NCBI GenBank assembly: GCA_964370825.1
Contig: CAYJKY010000013.1
Location: 1-64,000 of the forward strand
Reading direction: 5' to 3'
Length of the DNA stretch: 64,000 nucleotides
Source of the DNA: CAYJBH01 sp964370825
GTDB taxonomy: Bacteria; Bacillota; Clostridia; Oscillospirales; Ruminococcaceae
The first letter of the stretch is position 1. Each line of letters begins with the position of its first letter. The notes beneath the pieces are model-generated. The model searched no databases and was not told the origin of the DNA. It was given only the letters and a program-made list of their open reading frames with translations. A program made the translations under genes and the position numbers. Below, in pieces: positions 52,860 through 62,123 of the stretch.

Positions 52860-53890
52860 ACACAGTACTCAACCTAAAGCAAATGAGTAATACGCTTGAT
52901 GCACTTGATATGAGATATAGGGTCTTACAACTTAATGACAATGCTACAATTTTGGTGACACAACATGGTGGGCGAATCTTCGGTCCATTTATCGGGGATG
53001 ATGAGGGGATACTGTGGGCAAATGAGTGCTTTATGAACCCACAAAGGCTGCGGGAGTTCATAACTTCAGGAGCATGGAATATAGGTGGTGACCGAATATG
53101 GCTCGCACCGGAACTTGACTTCAATGTGCCGGACAGAAACAATTTTGATGAGAGTTATGATTTGCCGGCAACAATAGATCCGGGAAATTATGAATTTGGA
53201 GATAAAAAAGGAGTGTCGCTGTTACAGCTAATGTTGCTTAATCGTCCGTCAACTAAAATATTGGAGCTGAACAGGCAGATACTTCCAACAGAAAACCCAT
53301 TAGAATGTGAGGGCTTTTGTTGTGGATACCGACATTTAATCGAGCTGTGCGACCACAATGCAAACCACCAATCGTGTGAAGTGTGGAATTTGACGCAGGT
53401 AAAACCACACGGTTATTGTTATATTCCGTGCAACTCATCACCGGTTATCACTGACTATTACGAGCCGGCCAACGAATATTTCACCAATGAAGAGAATGTT
53501 GGAATAGCAAAAATAACCGGCGACAGACGGTATAAAATAGGTGTAAAAGCAATTTGCACCACCGGAAGGGTGCTGTATATCAGTCGTATATCTGACGATC
53601 AATTTTTGCTTATGGTGAAAATATTTGACAGTGACCCTACCACAATCTACACAAAGGAGCCTGCCGGTAAACCCGGGCAAAGTGGACATAGCTTTCATAT
53701 CTACAACGATAATCTCATGAATGGGGGCTTTGCAGAACTTGAGTTTAGCGGAAGAACAATAGGTGGTGTATCCGGAATAAACAAAACGATTGATGTAATG
53801 TCAACATTGTTTTATAAGGCGTCGGCAGAGGAAATCAGTAATATAGCTGAAATGTTTTCAGGTATAAAGATAAAATTACAAGGAGAATAA
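52856..53890 (+). CDS. DUF4380/DUF6786-like protein, mutarotase-like fold
   Basis: A 344-residue protein. ILVTQHGGRIFGPFIGDDEGILWAN and GGDRIWLAPELDFNVPD resemble DUF4380-type proteins with a galactose-mutarotase-like beta-sandwich. The family's activity is unknown to me; sugar binding or epimerisation is plausible from fold and context. The open frame extends back to 52706 inside the kinase gene, but GAGG and the ATGA overlap select ATG 52856. GH42 starts 2 bases after its stop. Confidence 0.65.
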   Translation: MNTVLNLKQMSNTLDALDMRYRVLQLNDNATILVTQHGGRIFGPFIGDDEGILWANECFMNPQRLREFITSGAWNIGGDRIWLAPELDFNVPDRNNFDESYDLPATIDPGNYEFGDKKGVSLLQLMLLNRPSTKILELNRQILPTENPLECEGFCCGYRHLIELCDHNANHQSCEVWNLTQVKPHGYCYIPCNSSPVITDYYEPANEYFTNEENVGIAKITGDRRYKIGVKAICTTGRVLYISRISDDQFLLMVKIFDSDPTTIYTKEPAGKPGQSGHSFHIYNDNLMNGGFAELEFSGRTIGGVSGINKTIDVMSTLFYKASAEEISNIAEMFSGIKIKLQGE

Positions 53891-53892
53891 AA

Positions 53893-55887
53893 ATGTATTA
53901 TGGCATTCATTATGAATATCCGTTCGGCGGAATGAAGGACCGAATTGAGTGGATACCAAAAGTTGAAGACTTTGATCGTGACCTGAAGCTAATCAAGGAC
54001 ACGGGATTTAACTCGATACGAATTCGTATCGGTGTGGACAGCAATCTGGACGAGGTTGAAATGTTGCTCGATGCCGCACAAACAAACGGTTTGTCGGTGT
54101 TGTTTGGTTTTGCAACATTTTATGTCAATGACGAGTTTGTCGAAAAATATCCCGACTCAAAGATAGTCGGAAGAGACGGCAAAAAAACACCTATAGACAC
54201 AAACGATTTAAGATGGCAACGTGCCTGTATAGATCACCCGGTATATCGCAAGGAGCGCAACGATTTAATGGCAGCTTGTGCAAAAAGATTTGCAAAACAT
54301 CCTTCAATTTTTTTGTGGTGCATACACAACGAGCCTTCGATCGGGCATGTTGACAGCCCCTGCTATTGCGAAAACACTGTTGCTAAATATAAAAAATATC
54401 TTCTTGATGAATATAAGAGCATAGAGGCAATAAACGATGCCTTTAACACAATGTTTGCTACCGATGCGGAAATAGAGCCCCCGAAAAGCAGGGATGAAAA
54501 CAGTGCTTTCTGGGATAATTGGCGCAGATACATGGTAGATTCGTTATCAACATTTTTAAACGAGGGGCGAGATGTTATAAAACCGTTTATCGGCAACACA
54601 CCTTATACCTATAACCTGTGCAACGAAGAGGTTGGAATAACGCAGACCGGGCAGGACTGGTGGAATGTCTATGAAGACTACCCGATAAAGTCCAGCAGTA
54701 TGTATATGCCACATTCCGAGGAGGCACTCATAATTTCCGGCTATCGCACCACCATGCTTAAATCCTTTTGCAAAGAAGGCGAAGATGCCTTTTATACCGA
54801 ATTCCAAGGCGGACTTATGTACGGTCTTGGAATGGTGTATACAAAACACCGTATGGAGGTTGCACTTAACAGTATCATGGCTAACGGGATAAAGGGTGTA
54901 TACATCTATCGTTGGGAGCCGCTACTGTGCGGGCCGGAGCCAATTGTAAACGGACTAATCGAGGCAGACAACCCTCATAACATGCGCCGTCTTGCCATGA
55001 AAGAGGTTTTAAGCGATTTAAGAGCATATGACGATTTTATAGATAAGGGCAGAAACCTTAAGCCACGTGTAGGAATATACTCATCTCGTGAACAGGTAGT
55101 TAAAGCCTCACTTGAGGGTCAACCGAAGAAAAAATACTGCCAAAATTCAATTTGCGGAGCTTTTGCACTTTATACCCACCTTGGTTATGAGACAAAATAT
55201 ATTGTAAACGGTTTTACGGCTGAAACAGCAGATTGTGATTTAGCAGTGTTTCCTTACATGGACGATTTTGACGGTGACTATAAAGAGATAGTCAAGTTTA
55301 TCAAGAACGGTGGGACCGCCATAGTTGAACTTCCGGCATTTGATAAGGTGGAAACTCTTTCGGAAATTGCCTCGAACTTTGGTGTTGAGGTGTCGGATCA
55401 ACAGACATATCTCTACCTCATAGAGCAGTGCGGTTGGCATCTTCGCCGTGTGGGTAGCAACAAGAATGCAGATGGCTTTGCAATGGGTCATCGTTGCGCT
55501 CTGAGCGGTGGCGAGACGGTTTGGAACTATGGCGACAACAATAAAACCGCCGCCCTGTTGCCAAACGGCTTTGATGGCAGACTACTTTTAACCGGATTTG
55601 GTGTCTCGTACAGCTACTACCACAGCTATGATTTCACCGCCCGTGATCTCATCGGTGACTTCATTTTTGATAAAGTACAGCCGGATTATACCGTGACGGG
55701 TGTTGACCACGATCTACTCTCAACACTTGAGATTCGTGTGCTGGAGCATGACAACAGGATGTTACTGTTTGTGCTCAATAGAAGCACCGAGCCCATGAAC
55801 ATGACCGTCACCGTGCGAGGGGAAACACCGGTACCGGTTCAGGTGGATGCGTATTCTTGTAAAAAGGTAATAATTAAAGGACTTTAG
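53893..55887 (+). CDS. GH42 beta-galactosidase-like enzyme
   Basis: A 664-residue protein with the GH42 layout: catalytic TIM barrel (1 to about 385), trimerisation/amidotransferase-like domain (about 385-590) and a C-terminal beta domain. The acid/base is Glu147 (IHNEPSI), followed by the family-like CYCENTVAKYKKYLLDEYKSIEAINDAF. The nucleophile is Glu303 (FYTEFQGG). No signal peptide. GH42 members cleave beta-galactosides and some alpha-L-arabinopyranosides, so the exact substrate is open. AAGGAGAATAAAA precedes the ATG. Confidence 0.85.
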   Translation: MYYGIHYEYPFGGMKDRIEWIPKVEDFDRDLKLIKDTGFNSIRIRIGVDSNLDEVEMLLDAAQTNGLSVLFGFATFYVNDEFVEKYPDSKIVGRDGKKTPIDTNDLRWQRACIDHPVYRKERNDLMAACAKRFAKHPSIFLWCIHNEPSIGHVDSPCYCENTVAKYKKYLLDEYKSIEAINDAFNTMFATDAEIEPPKSRDENSAFWDNWRRYMVDSLSTFLNEGRDVIKPFIGNTPYTYNLCNEEVGITQTGQDWWNVYEDYPIKSSSMYMPHSEEALIISGYRTTMLKSFCKEGEDAFYTEFQGGLMYGLGMVYTKHRMEVALNSIMANGIKGVYIYRWEPLLCGPEPIVNGLIEADNPHNMRRLAMKEVLSDLRAYDDFIDKGRNLKPRVGIYSSREQVVKASLEGQPKKKYCQNSICGAFALYTHLGYETKYIVNGFTAETADCDLAVFPYMDDFDGDYKEIVKFIKNGGTAIVELPAFDKVETLSEIASNFGVEVSDQQTYLYLIEQCGWHLRRVGSNKNADGFAMGHRCALSGGETVWNYGDNNKTAALLPNGFDGRLLLTGFGVSYSYYHSYDFTARDLIGDFIFDKVQPDYTVTGVDHDLLSTLEIRVLEHDNRMLLFVLNRSTEPMNMTVTVRGETPVPVQVDAYSCKKVIIKGL

Positions 55888-55900
55888 GAGGATTGTTTAA

Positions 55901-56569
55901 GTGAAGCATAGTAAGGTAATTGAGCTAAGTCATGTATTAAAGCCGAATCAAGAGGAATACGTGCTTAACCTTGACGTAAAAAACATGGCAGAAGAACATC
56001 CACAGTATAAGGTGGATGGTGATATATGGTATATTATTACCGATATAACCACCTCTTCACACAACGGCACACACATCGAGATGCCGTATCATCATAATAA
56101 AAACGGAATGGACTGTAGTAACTTTCCACTCGGCCGTCTAATCACGAAAGCGGTAATGCTGGATTTTTCGCACAAAAAGAATAATGAGAGCATTGAGATG
56201 AACGAGATTCTTTCCCATGCCGACAGAATCAAGGAGGGTGAGACGGTAATATTCAACTTCGGCGTTGCAAAAAATTTCAGAACACCGGAAATGCACAAAA
56301 GGCCGTTTTTATCTCATGAAGTTGCAAAGTGGCTTGCCGATGTCAAAAAGGTGAACATTATCGGAACAGATGCAACAGGAATTGAAGTAAGAGGAGAAGG
56401 AGAAAGAAACCAGCCCAATCATCAATATCTGATGGATCGACAGATACCGCTAATCGAGAGCATGGCAAACCTCGACGAGCTAAAAGAGGACGGATTCACG
56501 CTGTTTGTTCTGCCGATCATGATTGAAGGACTTGATTCTTGCCCTGTCAGAGTAGTTGCAGTATATTGA
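55901..56569 (+). CDS. Cyclase-family metal-dependent hydrolase
   Basis: A 222-residue protein of the cyclase/kynurenine formamidase family. The metal motif H-x-G-T-H-x-D-x-P-x-H appears as His54, Gly56, Thr57, His58, Glu60, Pro62, His64, so the usual Asp is Glu. Relatives hydrolyse formamides, lactones or other cyclic amides; within this sugar operon a lactonase-like role is an inference. The start is GTG 55901 after AGGAGGATTGTTTAA. The next gene begins 13 bases later. Confidence 0.82.
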   Translation: MKHSKVIELSHVLKPNQEEYVLNLDVKNMAEEHPQYKVDGDIWYIITDITTSSHNGTHIEMPYHHNKNGMDCSNFPLGRLITKAVMLDFSHKKNNESIEMNEILSHADRIKEGETVIFNFGVAKNFRTPEMHKRPFLSHEVAKWLADVKKVNIIGTDATGIEVRGEGERNQPNHQYLMDRQIPLIESMANLDELKEDGFTLFVLPIMIEGLDSCPVRVVAVY

Positions 56570-56582
56570 GAGGATTATTCAT

Positions 56583-57539
56583 ATGCCTGATATTAAGATA
56601 AAGTTAGAAATGTACGAAAAGATGCTGCGGTGCAGACGTAGCGAGGAGAAGCTGTATTACCTGTTTTCTACTCAAAGTATGCCAGGAACTATGCACCAGT
56701 ACATAGGAGAAGAAGCGGTTGCCGTCGGCGTGTGCCAAAACCTCAACGACGATGACTATATAACCAGTACGCATCGTGGTCATGGCCACTGCATAGCGAA
56801 AGGTATCGATCTAAACGCATTTATGGCAGAGATGTTTGCAAAAAGCACAGGGAGCTGTAAAGGTATGGGAGGTTCGATGCATATTGCCGACTTTAATGTC
56901 GGTATTCTCGGCGCAAACGGTATTGTCGGTGGGGGAATCCCTATTGCGGTGGGTGCGGCGCTTGCAAGCAAATGCAAAAACGACAAAAAGGTAACCGTAT
57001 CATTTTTTGGTGATGGTGCTACAAATGAGGGAGCGTTTCATGAAAGCTTAAATATGGCTTCGGTATGGAATCTACCGGTAATATTTGTCTGTGAAAATAA
57101 CATGTATGGGTTTTCAACTCACTATAAAAGGGTAACAAATGTAGAAGATATCTCTGTGCGTGCGACAGCATACGGTATGAAAGGTTTTACTGTCGATGGT
57201 ATGGACGCAGTGGCAGTCTATGGCAAGGTTAAGGAGGTCATAGATGGTGTTCGAAACGGCGAAGGGCCGGTGCTTATCGAGTGCAAAACCTACCGCTATA
57301 TGGGGCACGCAAGGTTTGAAAATCCGGTATACCGCACAAAAGATGAGGTGGAGGAATGGAAAAAGCGCGATGCGATTGACAGAATTCGCGGCGAGATCAT
57401 CTCGGTTGATAAAGGTAACAAAAGATTGATTGAAGATATCGATCAAAAGGTAATGGATGAGATTGAGGCGGCGGTGAAGTTTGCTGAAGAAAGCCCCGAT
57501 CCTTCCCCAAAGAGCTATAAAGACTATATCTACATATAA
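56583..57539 (+). CDS. 2-oxoacid/acetoin dehydrogenase E1 alpha subunit
   Basis: A 318-residue TPP-dependent E1-alpha. The TPP motif begins GDGATNEGAFHESLNMAS at residue 143 and ends with ENN near 173. STHRGHGH and GGSMH are typical of AcoA/PdhA. It decarboxylates a 2-oxo acid, or cleaves an acetoin-like alpha-hydroxyketone, passing the acyl unit to E2. GAGAGG before ATG 56583 sets the start. E1-beta and E2 follow at once. Confidence 0.92.
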   Translation: MPDIKIKLEMYEKMLRCRRSEEKLYYLFSTQSMPGTMHQYIGEEAVAVGVCQNLNDDDYITSTHRGHGHCIAKGIDLNAFMAEMFAKSTGSCKGMGGSMHIADFNVGILGANGIVGGGIPIAVGAALASKCKNDKKVTVSFFGDGATNEGAFHESLNMASVWNLPVIFVCENNMYGFSTHYKRVTNVEDISVRATAYGMKGFTVDGMDAVAVYGKVKEVIDGVRNGEGPVLIECKTYRYMGHARFENPVYRTKDEVEEWKKRDAIDRIRGEIISVDKGNKRLIEDIDQKVMDEIEAAVKFAEESPDPSPKSYKDYIYI

Positions 57540-57552
57540 AAAAGGAGCTGAT

Positions 57553-58569
57553 ATGAAAGAAAAGATATACGAGGCTCTGCGCCAGGGCTTGATCGAGGAG
57601 ATGGACAGAGACGAAAATGTAATCGTATTAGGCGAAGATATAGCGGTGTTGGGTGGTGCTTACAGGGTTACCGACGGGTTGCTCGACAAATACGGTGAAA
57701 CCAGAGTGATCGACACGCCAATTTCCGAAAACGGAATAATCGGTGCAGCGGTTGGTGCGGCGATGGTTGGAATGCGGCCGGTTGCCGAAATTCAATTCAA
57801 TGACTTTCTAACCTGCGCTATGGATCAAATTGTAAACCAGGCTGCAAAGATAGGTTTTATGATGGGTGGACAGGTAAAGGTTCCGATGGTAATTCGTGCA
57901 CCGATGGGTGCGACCGGTAGAGCCGCTCAACACTCCCAATCTTTGGAGGCGTGGTTTATGCACGTGCCGGGTATAAAGGTTGCGATGCCATCGAATCCTT
58001 ATGATGCAAAAGGATTGCTAAAAGCTGCAATCAGAGATGATAATCCGGTGATGATTTTCGAACACAAGATGCTGTATGGAGGTGCTTCTACCGGTGGTAA
58101 GGCCAAAAGTGCTGTCGACAGTCTCGGAGATGCCTATAAGGGTGCCCCGGACGAGGATTATTGCATAGAGTTCGGAAAGGCAGAGGTGAAAAAGGTTGGT
58201 AAAGATATCACGGTAGTCGCAACATCACTTATGGTTCATAAAGCGTTGGAAGCCGCCGACATTCTTGCGAAAGAAGGTATAGAACTTGAGGTTATAGATC
58301 CGAGAACACTTGTGCCTTTTGATTGGGATACCGTTATTGCTTCGGTAGAAAAAACCGGTAAGCTGATTATAGCAACAGAAGATGTAAAGACCTGCGGAGT
58401 GGGCTCCGAGATTGCCGCAACGGTAGCGGAAAAAGCAATTTACTATCTGGATGCACCAATTATGCGTGTGTGTATTGAGGATACACACATTCCGTTTGCA
58501 CCGGTCTGTGAAAATGATGTTGTTCCAACGGCAATGAGCATCGTCGAAGCGGCAAAAAAAATAATATAG
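57553..58569 (+). CDS. 2-oxoacid/acetoin dehydrogenase E1 beta subunit
   Basis: A 338-residue transketolase-like E1-beta. Typical blocks are IVLGEDIAVLGGAYRVTDGL, DTPISENGIIGAAVGAAMVG, AEIQFNDFLTCAMDQIVNQAAK and the C-terminal KLIIATEDVKTCGVGSEIAA. It completes the alpha2-beta2 E1 with the preceding gene. AAAGGAG before ATG 57553 overrides the longer open frame that reaches into the alpha gene. Confidence 0.93.
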   Translation: MKEKIYEALRQGLIEEMDRDENVIVLGEDIAVLGGAYRVTDGLLDKYGETRVIDTPISENGIIGAAVGAAMVGMRPVAEIQFNDFLTCAMDQIVNQAAKIGFMMGGQVKVPMVIRAPMGATGRAAQHSQSLEAWFMHVPGIKVAMPSNPYDAKGLLKAAIRDDNPVMIFEHKMLYGGASTGGKAKSAVDSLGDAYKGAPDEDYCIEFGKAEVKKVGKDITVVATSLMVHKALEAADILAKEGIELEVIDPRTLVPFDWDTVIASVEKTGKLIIATEDVKTCGVGSEIAATVAEKAIYYLDAPIMRVCIEDTHIPFAPVCENDVVPTAMSIVEAAKKII

Positions 58570-58585
58570 TCATGAGGGAAATACA

Positions 58586-59752
58586 ATGGCAATAAAGATA
58601 GTAGTCCCGCGTGAGGGACAGTCGATGGAGACGGCACAGATATCAAAATGGCATGTCAAGGTGGGCGACAAGGTTTCGTTTGCGCAGGTAATCTGCGAGG
58701 CGGAAAGTGAAAAAGCAAGCTTTGAGGTGGAGTCACCCGCTGAGGGGACGGTGCTGGAAATATTATATGATGAAAATGATACCGTTCCGGTTTTGGTTCC
58801 GATTGCTATTGTCGGCAAGCCCGGTGAGGACTATTCATATCTTTTAGAAACAGATGTTGAAAAAGAGGAGCAACAACAGCAACAACCGGCGCCACAACCG
58901 GAAATTCATAAAACGCAAGAGTGCCCATTGTCGGTGAGTGCACGTCGCCCGATATCTCCAAGAGCAAGAAAACTGATGTGGGATAATTCGATAGAGGAAA
59001 GCAATATTTCAGGCGAAATAATTAGAGAGCGTGATGTTATATCCTACCTAAACAACTTGCAACCGTTGCATAAAGACTCAAAGCCACTAAGCGGAAGAAG
59101 AGCGGTTATTGCAAAAAAAATGTTTACATCTTTGCAAACAACCGCCCAACTTACACTGCATTTTGACGTCGATGTCACAACCTTGCTAAAAATAAAAAGC
59201 AACCTTAACAGCATGAAAAATAGTGAGATTAAAATCACCGTCAATGATTTGATTCTTTTTGCAGTGGCAAAAACTCTTGCCAATTTTTTAAATATAAATG
59301 CAACCTACAGCAATAACATGCTATACGAATCGGCGGATGTTAATCTTGGGTGTGCAGTCGATACCAAAGACGGTTTGGTGGTACCGGTGATAAAAGATGC
59401 AGCAAATCGCACACTGCAAGAGCTTTCAGCCGAGATGAAAAATCTTGCAGAGCGTGCAAGACAGGGTAGTTTGAAACCGGATGAGATGAGTGGCGGAACA
59501 TTCACCGTAACCAATTTAGGTTCAATGGGGATTAGCTATTTCACGCCTGTTTTAAACATACCCGAGGTTGCGATTTTGGGGGTTGGAAAAATAAAAATCG
59601 AGGCGGTGCGTGTTAACGGTAACATCGATTTTGTGGACATGATGAACTTTTCTTTGACCATTGACCATCAGATTGTTGACGGAGCAGACGGTGCAAGGTT
59701 CATAAATAAACTAACAGAAAACATTGAAAACTATAATCTGCTTTTTTTATGA
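58586..59752 (+). CDS. Dihydrolipoamide acyltransferase E2
   Basis: A 388-residue E2 with three parts in order. A lipoyl domain has Lys43 in ESEKASFEV, a subunit-binding domain reads ISPRARKLMWDNSIEESNISGE (about 130-155), and a catalytic domain has the HxxxDG motif at His361 (DHQIVDGADGARF). It transfers the acyl group from lipoate to CoA. An E3 dihydrolipoamide dehydrogenase and a lipoate ligase are not found in the window, although E3 usually follows E2. Confidence 0.93.
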   Translation: MAIKIVVPREGQSMETAQISKWHVKVGDKVSFAQVICEAESEKASFEVESPAEGTVLEILYDENDTVPVLVPIAIVGKPGEDYSYLLETDVEKEEQQQQQPAPQPEIHKTQECPLSVSARRPISPRARKLMWDNSIEESNISGEIIRERDVISYLNNLQPLHKDSKPLSGRRAVIAKKMFTSLQTTAQLTLHFDVDVTTLLKIKSNLNSMKNSEIKITVNDLILFAVAKTLANFLNINATYSNNMLYESADVNLGCAVDTKDGLVVPVIKDAANRTLQELSAEMKNLAERARQGSLKPDEMSGGTFTVTNLGSMGISYFTPVLNIPEVAILGVGKIKIEAVRVNGNIDFVDMMNFSLTIDHQIVDGADGARFINKLTENIENYNLLFL

Positions 59753-60300
59753 GACAATCCGGCGGTAAATAAAAAAATTCTCAAAAACAAATGATGACGC
59801 TTAGGAAGGTCAAAAGTCAGCGGGCGAAAGAAATGCTGTTTAGTCGAAAAGTTTGTATAGGCTCTTACATCCTTGTATTACAGTAGCGGTGTGAGGTCGC
59901 CACAGATTATGATGTTGACACGATTTGGTTGGATATGTCAATGGAATACCAAAACTAAAGAATATACCTTTAAAGGAAATATGGTTCTGAAAAATTTTGA
60001 TGCCTTACCTGGTATTCTCCTTGTAATATGGGCGCATAACTTTATAATTGCGCGGATTGAAAGAAACTAAGTTATATACATCAGGGGAAATCACATGGGG
60101 CATTAGCGCAGCCCGCTAGTGCGCACAATCGGTAAACCAGCCTCAAGAGCAAAGCAAATTTCTAAAGCTGAAAGTTCCGTAAAACCGCATAGATAAAGGA
60201 ACTGAAAAAATAGGGTATTAGCTACCCCGAGTACACGATGGCACAGGAATTTCACCGTTAAAAATACTGCAACAAAATAGAATTAAAAAACACTAATAAT
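59753..60300. other. Gene-free stretch with several short hairpins
   Basis: No gene is supported here. Small frames at 59791 and 59873 (TTG start, 65 codons) have no SD and no recognised homology. The second half (60095-60230) has closely spaced stems: TAGCG/CGCTA near 60103-60118, AGTTCC/GGAACT near 60173-60203, and GGGTA/TACCC near 60213-60227. It could hold a structured RNA or the eroded end of a mobile element; the identity is unknown. Confidence 0.4.
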
Positions 60301-60301
60301 G

Positions 60302-60343
60302 GGACCATCACGAATGACATAGATCGTTTGTGATGGTCCTTTT
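60302..60343 (+). terminator. Terminator upstream of the last importer
   Basis: GGACCATCACGAA (60302-60314) pairs with TTTGTGATGGTCC (60327-60339) with one G:T pair, followed by TTTT. It may end the E2-containing operon 550 bases after its last gene. Confidence 0.8.
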
Positions 60344-60367
60344 CATATGACGGAATTCTAAAAAAAT

Positions 60368-60442
60368 AAACAATCGTTGTTTAAAAAGTGCAATGATTTG
60401 TATGCAATATGTATTGTTATTATTGGATGAATGCCTTAATAT
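60368..60442 (+). promoter_or_regulatory. Promoter and inverted repeat before the last importer
   Basis: TTGTTA (60414-60419), a 17-bp spacer and TAATAT (60437-60442). Upstream, AAACAA-TCG-TTGTTT (60368-60382) is a perfect inverted repeat and a candidate operator. Confidence 0.5.
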
Positions 60443-60483
60443 AGAGTTATAGTAAACACACAAACAAATTTAGGAGGAAAGTA

Positions 60484-61863
60484 ATGAAACTAAAAAGAAC
60501 TTTAGCAACCTTGCTATCTATCATCCTTATGCTTTCGCTTGCTGTTGGTTGTAGCGCACCTGCATCCGAGAGTGAAGATGCAAGTGCGGTAACGTCCACC
60601 GAGGCCTCGGCGGATGATGCAGGCGATGATGCGGATGCGGCCATGTCTAGTGTCACATTAACAATAATGGCGGCACAGGATCAAATCAAGGACGTAGAGC
60701 AAAATATTTTAGCCCCGATGTTTGAGGAGGAAACCGGCATAAAAATCGATTTTCAAATCACCCCGTCTGACCAGTTTGACAATCTGCTTGCAACCAAGCT
60801 TGACACCGATGCGGCTGCCGATATTTTCCTTGCACAGTCCGGTGCATTGACAATGGAGGGCCGTTACAATCCGGCGGAAAATTGCGTCGATCTTTCCGAT
60901 ATGGCATGGGTGCAAAACTATAAAGATACCACCAAGGCCGCTAGTTCGTTAGACGGCAAGGTGTATGCACAGACCATCTGGAATGTCGAGGGCGGCTCCC
61001 ATGTTGTTATCTATAACAAAAAAATCTATGAAGATTTAGGTCTTTCTGTTCCTACAACATTTGATGAGTTTACTGCCAATGCAGAAGCAATAAAAGCTGC
61101 AGGTATTACTCCTGTTTACGAGGCAGTTGTTGACTCATGGAAACCCACAGTATCCTATATAGAATCATTTATTAAGATCGAGCAGGACAACCCGGGTACA
61201 TTCGAGGCGCTAAACAATAACGAAATCAAGATGGTTGATGTTCCGGGTGCTGTAGAACTTACCGAACAGTTTAAGATGGTGGGACAGATGTATTCCGGTG
61301 ATACATACATGTCAAACGAATATGTAAACGCCGGTATTTCTATGGCAACAGGCGAATATGCAATGGTTATATCCCCGTCATCACTTATAGGCGAGATAGC
61401 TGCAAATTATCCTGATGAAATGTACGGAAGTGCTGATGATTACGGTCTGTTTGTATATCCTTACATGGATAATCAACTTTATAATGTAAACCCACAAGGT
61501 CCGTCGAGATTTATCTTCTCGGGAAGTGAATATGTTGAGGAAGCAAAAATGTACCTCGAATTTATGGCGCGTGAAGATGTCCTTGCAATAATGGTAGAGA
61601 ATGAGCCGGCATTTTGGGATCTGCCCTATACAAACGTAGTACCGGCACCACAGGTTTATGATGAGGCACGTATTGCTGACTACCCGGAATCCGCAACGGT
61701 TATGCAGGCGGCAGTATCATATATCGACCCACAGTGGATGGATATCTCGAGCGACATTCAATCGCTGTATCTTGATCAGATGACTGCAGAGGAGCTTCTC
61801 GCAAACATAGATGAGAGAAGAGCAATTCAGGCAGAGCAGGCCGGCGACGAAAACTGGCAGTAA
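60484..61863 (+). CDS. Sugar-binding lipoprotein (third importer)
   Basis: A 459-residue extracellular solute-binding protein of the shorter SBP_bac_1 (CUT1) type. The signal peptide ends in lipobox AVGC, followed by an acidic Ala/Ser/Asp linker. LAPMFEEETGIKIDFQITPSDQFDNLLATKLDTDAAADIFLAQSG is typical. TTAGGAGG precedes the ATG. It heads an SBP-permease-permease operon that presumably feeds the GH42/kinase/E1-E2 pathway upstream. Confidence 0.92.
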   Translation: MKLKRTLATLLSIILMLSLAVGCSAPASESEDASAVTSTEASADDAGDDADAAMSSVTLTIMAAQDQIKDVEQNILAPMFEEETGIKIDFQITPSDQFDNLLATKLDTDAAADIFLAQSGALTMEGRYNPAENCVDLSDMAWVQNYKDTTKAASSLDGKVYAQTIWNVEGGSHVVIYNKKIYEDLGLSVPTTFDEFTANAEAIKAAGITPVYEAVVDSWKPTVSYIESFIKIEQDNPGTFEALNNNEIKMVDVPGAVELTEQFKMVGQMYSGDTYMSNEYVNAGISMATGEYAMVISPSSLIGEIAANYPDEMYGSADDYGLFVYPYMDNQLYNVNPQGPSRFIFSGSEYVEEAKMYLEFMAREDVLAIMVENEPAFWDLPYTNVVPAPQVYDEARIADYPESATVMQAAVSYIDPQWMDISSDIQSLYLDQMTAEELLANIDERRAIQAEQAGDENWQ

Positions 61864-61879
61864 ATATACTTTATTATAA

Positions 61880-62092
61880 AAGGGGTGGGGCTCTGCCCGC
61901 CCCTTCAGAGTGTCAAAAAACCAGTAATCTCCTTGAAATGTCAAATTCGGTGACATGTGCGGCGAATTTGACATTCAACAAATGGCTTCGCAAAGCCATT
62001 TGTGGGGGAGGGTACCGGGAGGGGATGCATCCCCTCTCGGGGCTGTCGAACTTTTTCGACAGCCTGAAGGGGTGGGGCTCTGCCCGCCCCTT
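61880..62092 (+). repeat. Cluster of palindromes between SBP and permease genes
   Basis: An identical 26-base hairpin unit (GGGGTGGG...CCCGCCCC) occurs at 61880-61905 and 62067-62092. Between the copies lie four more stems: AATGTCAAATTCG/CGAATTTGACATT (61937-61975), ACAAATGGCTT/AAGCCATTTGT (61978-62003), GAGGGGATGCATCCCCTC (62019-62036) and GGCTGTCGAA/TTCGACAGCC (62041-62064). Only the second outer copy is followed by TTTT, so it could act as a partial terminator. The rest look like mRNA-protecting or inserted repeat elements. Confidence 0.85.
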
Positions 62093-62123
62093 TTAAGTTC
62101 GATTGTAAGGAATGGTCATAAAT

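Noticed and set aside
59873..60070. 65-codon frame after E2 as a gene
   Set aside because: TTG start, no SD, no recognised homology and unremarkable composition in a stem-rich non-coding stretch.
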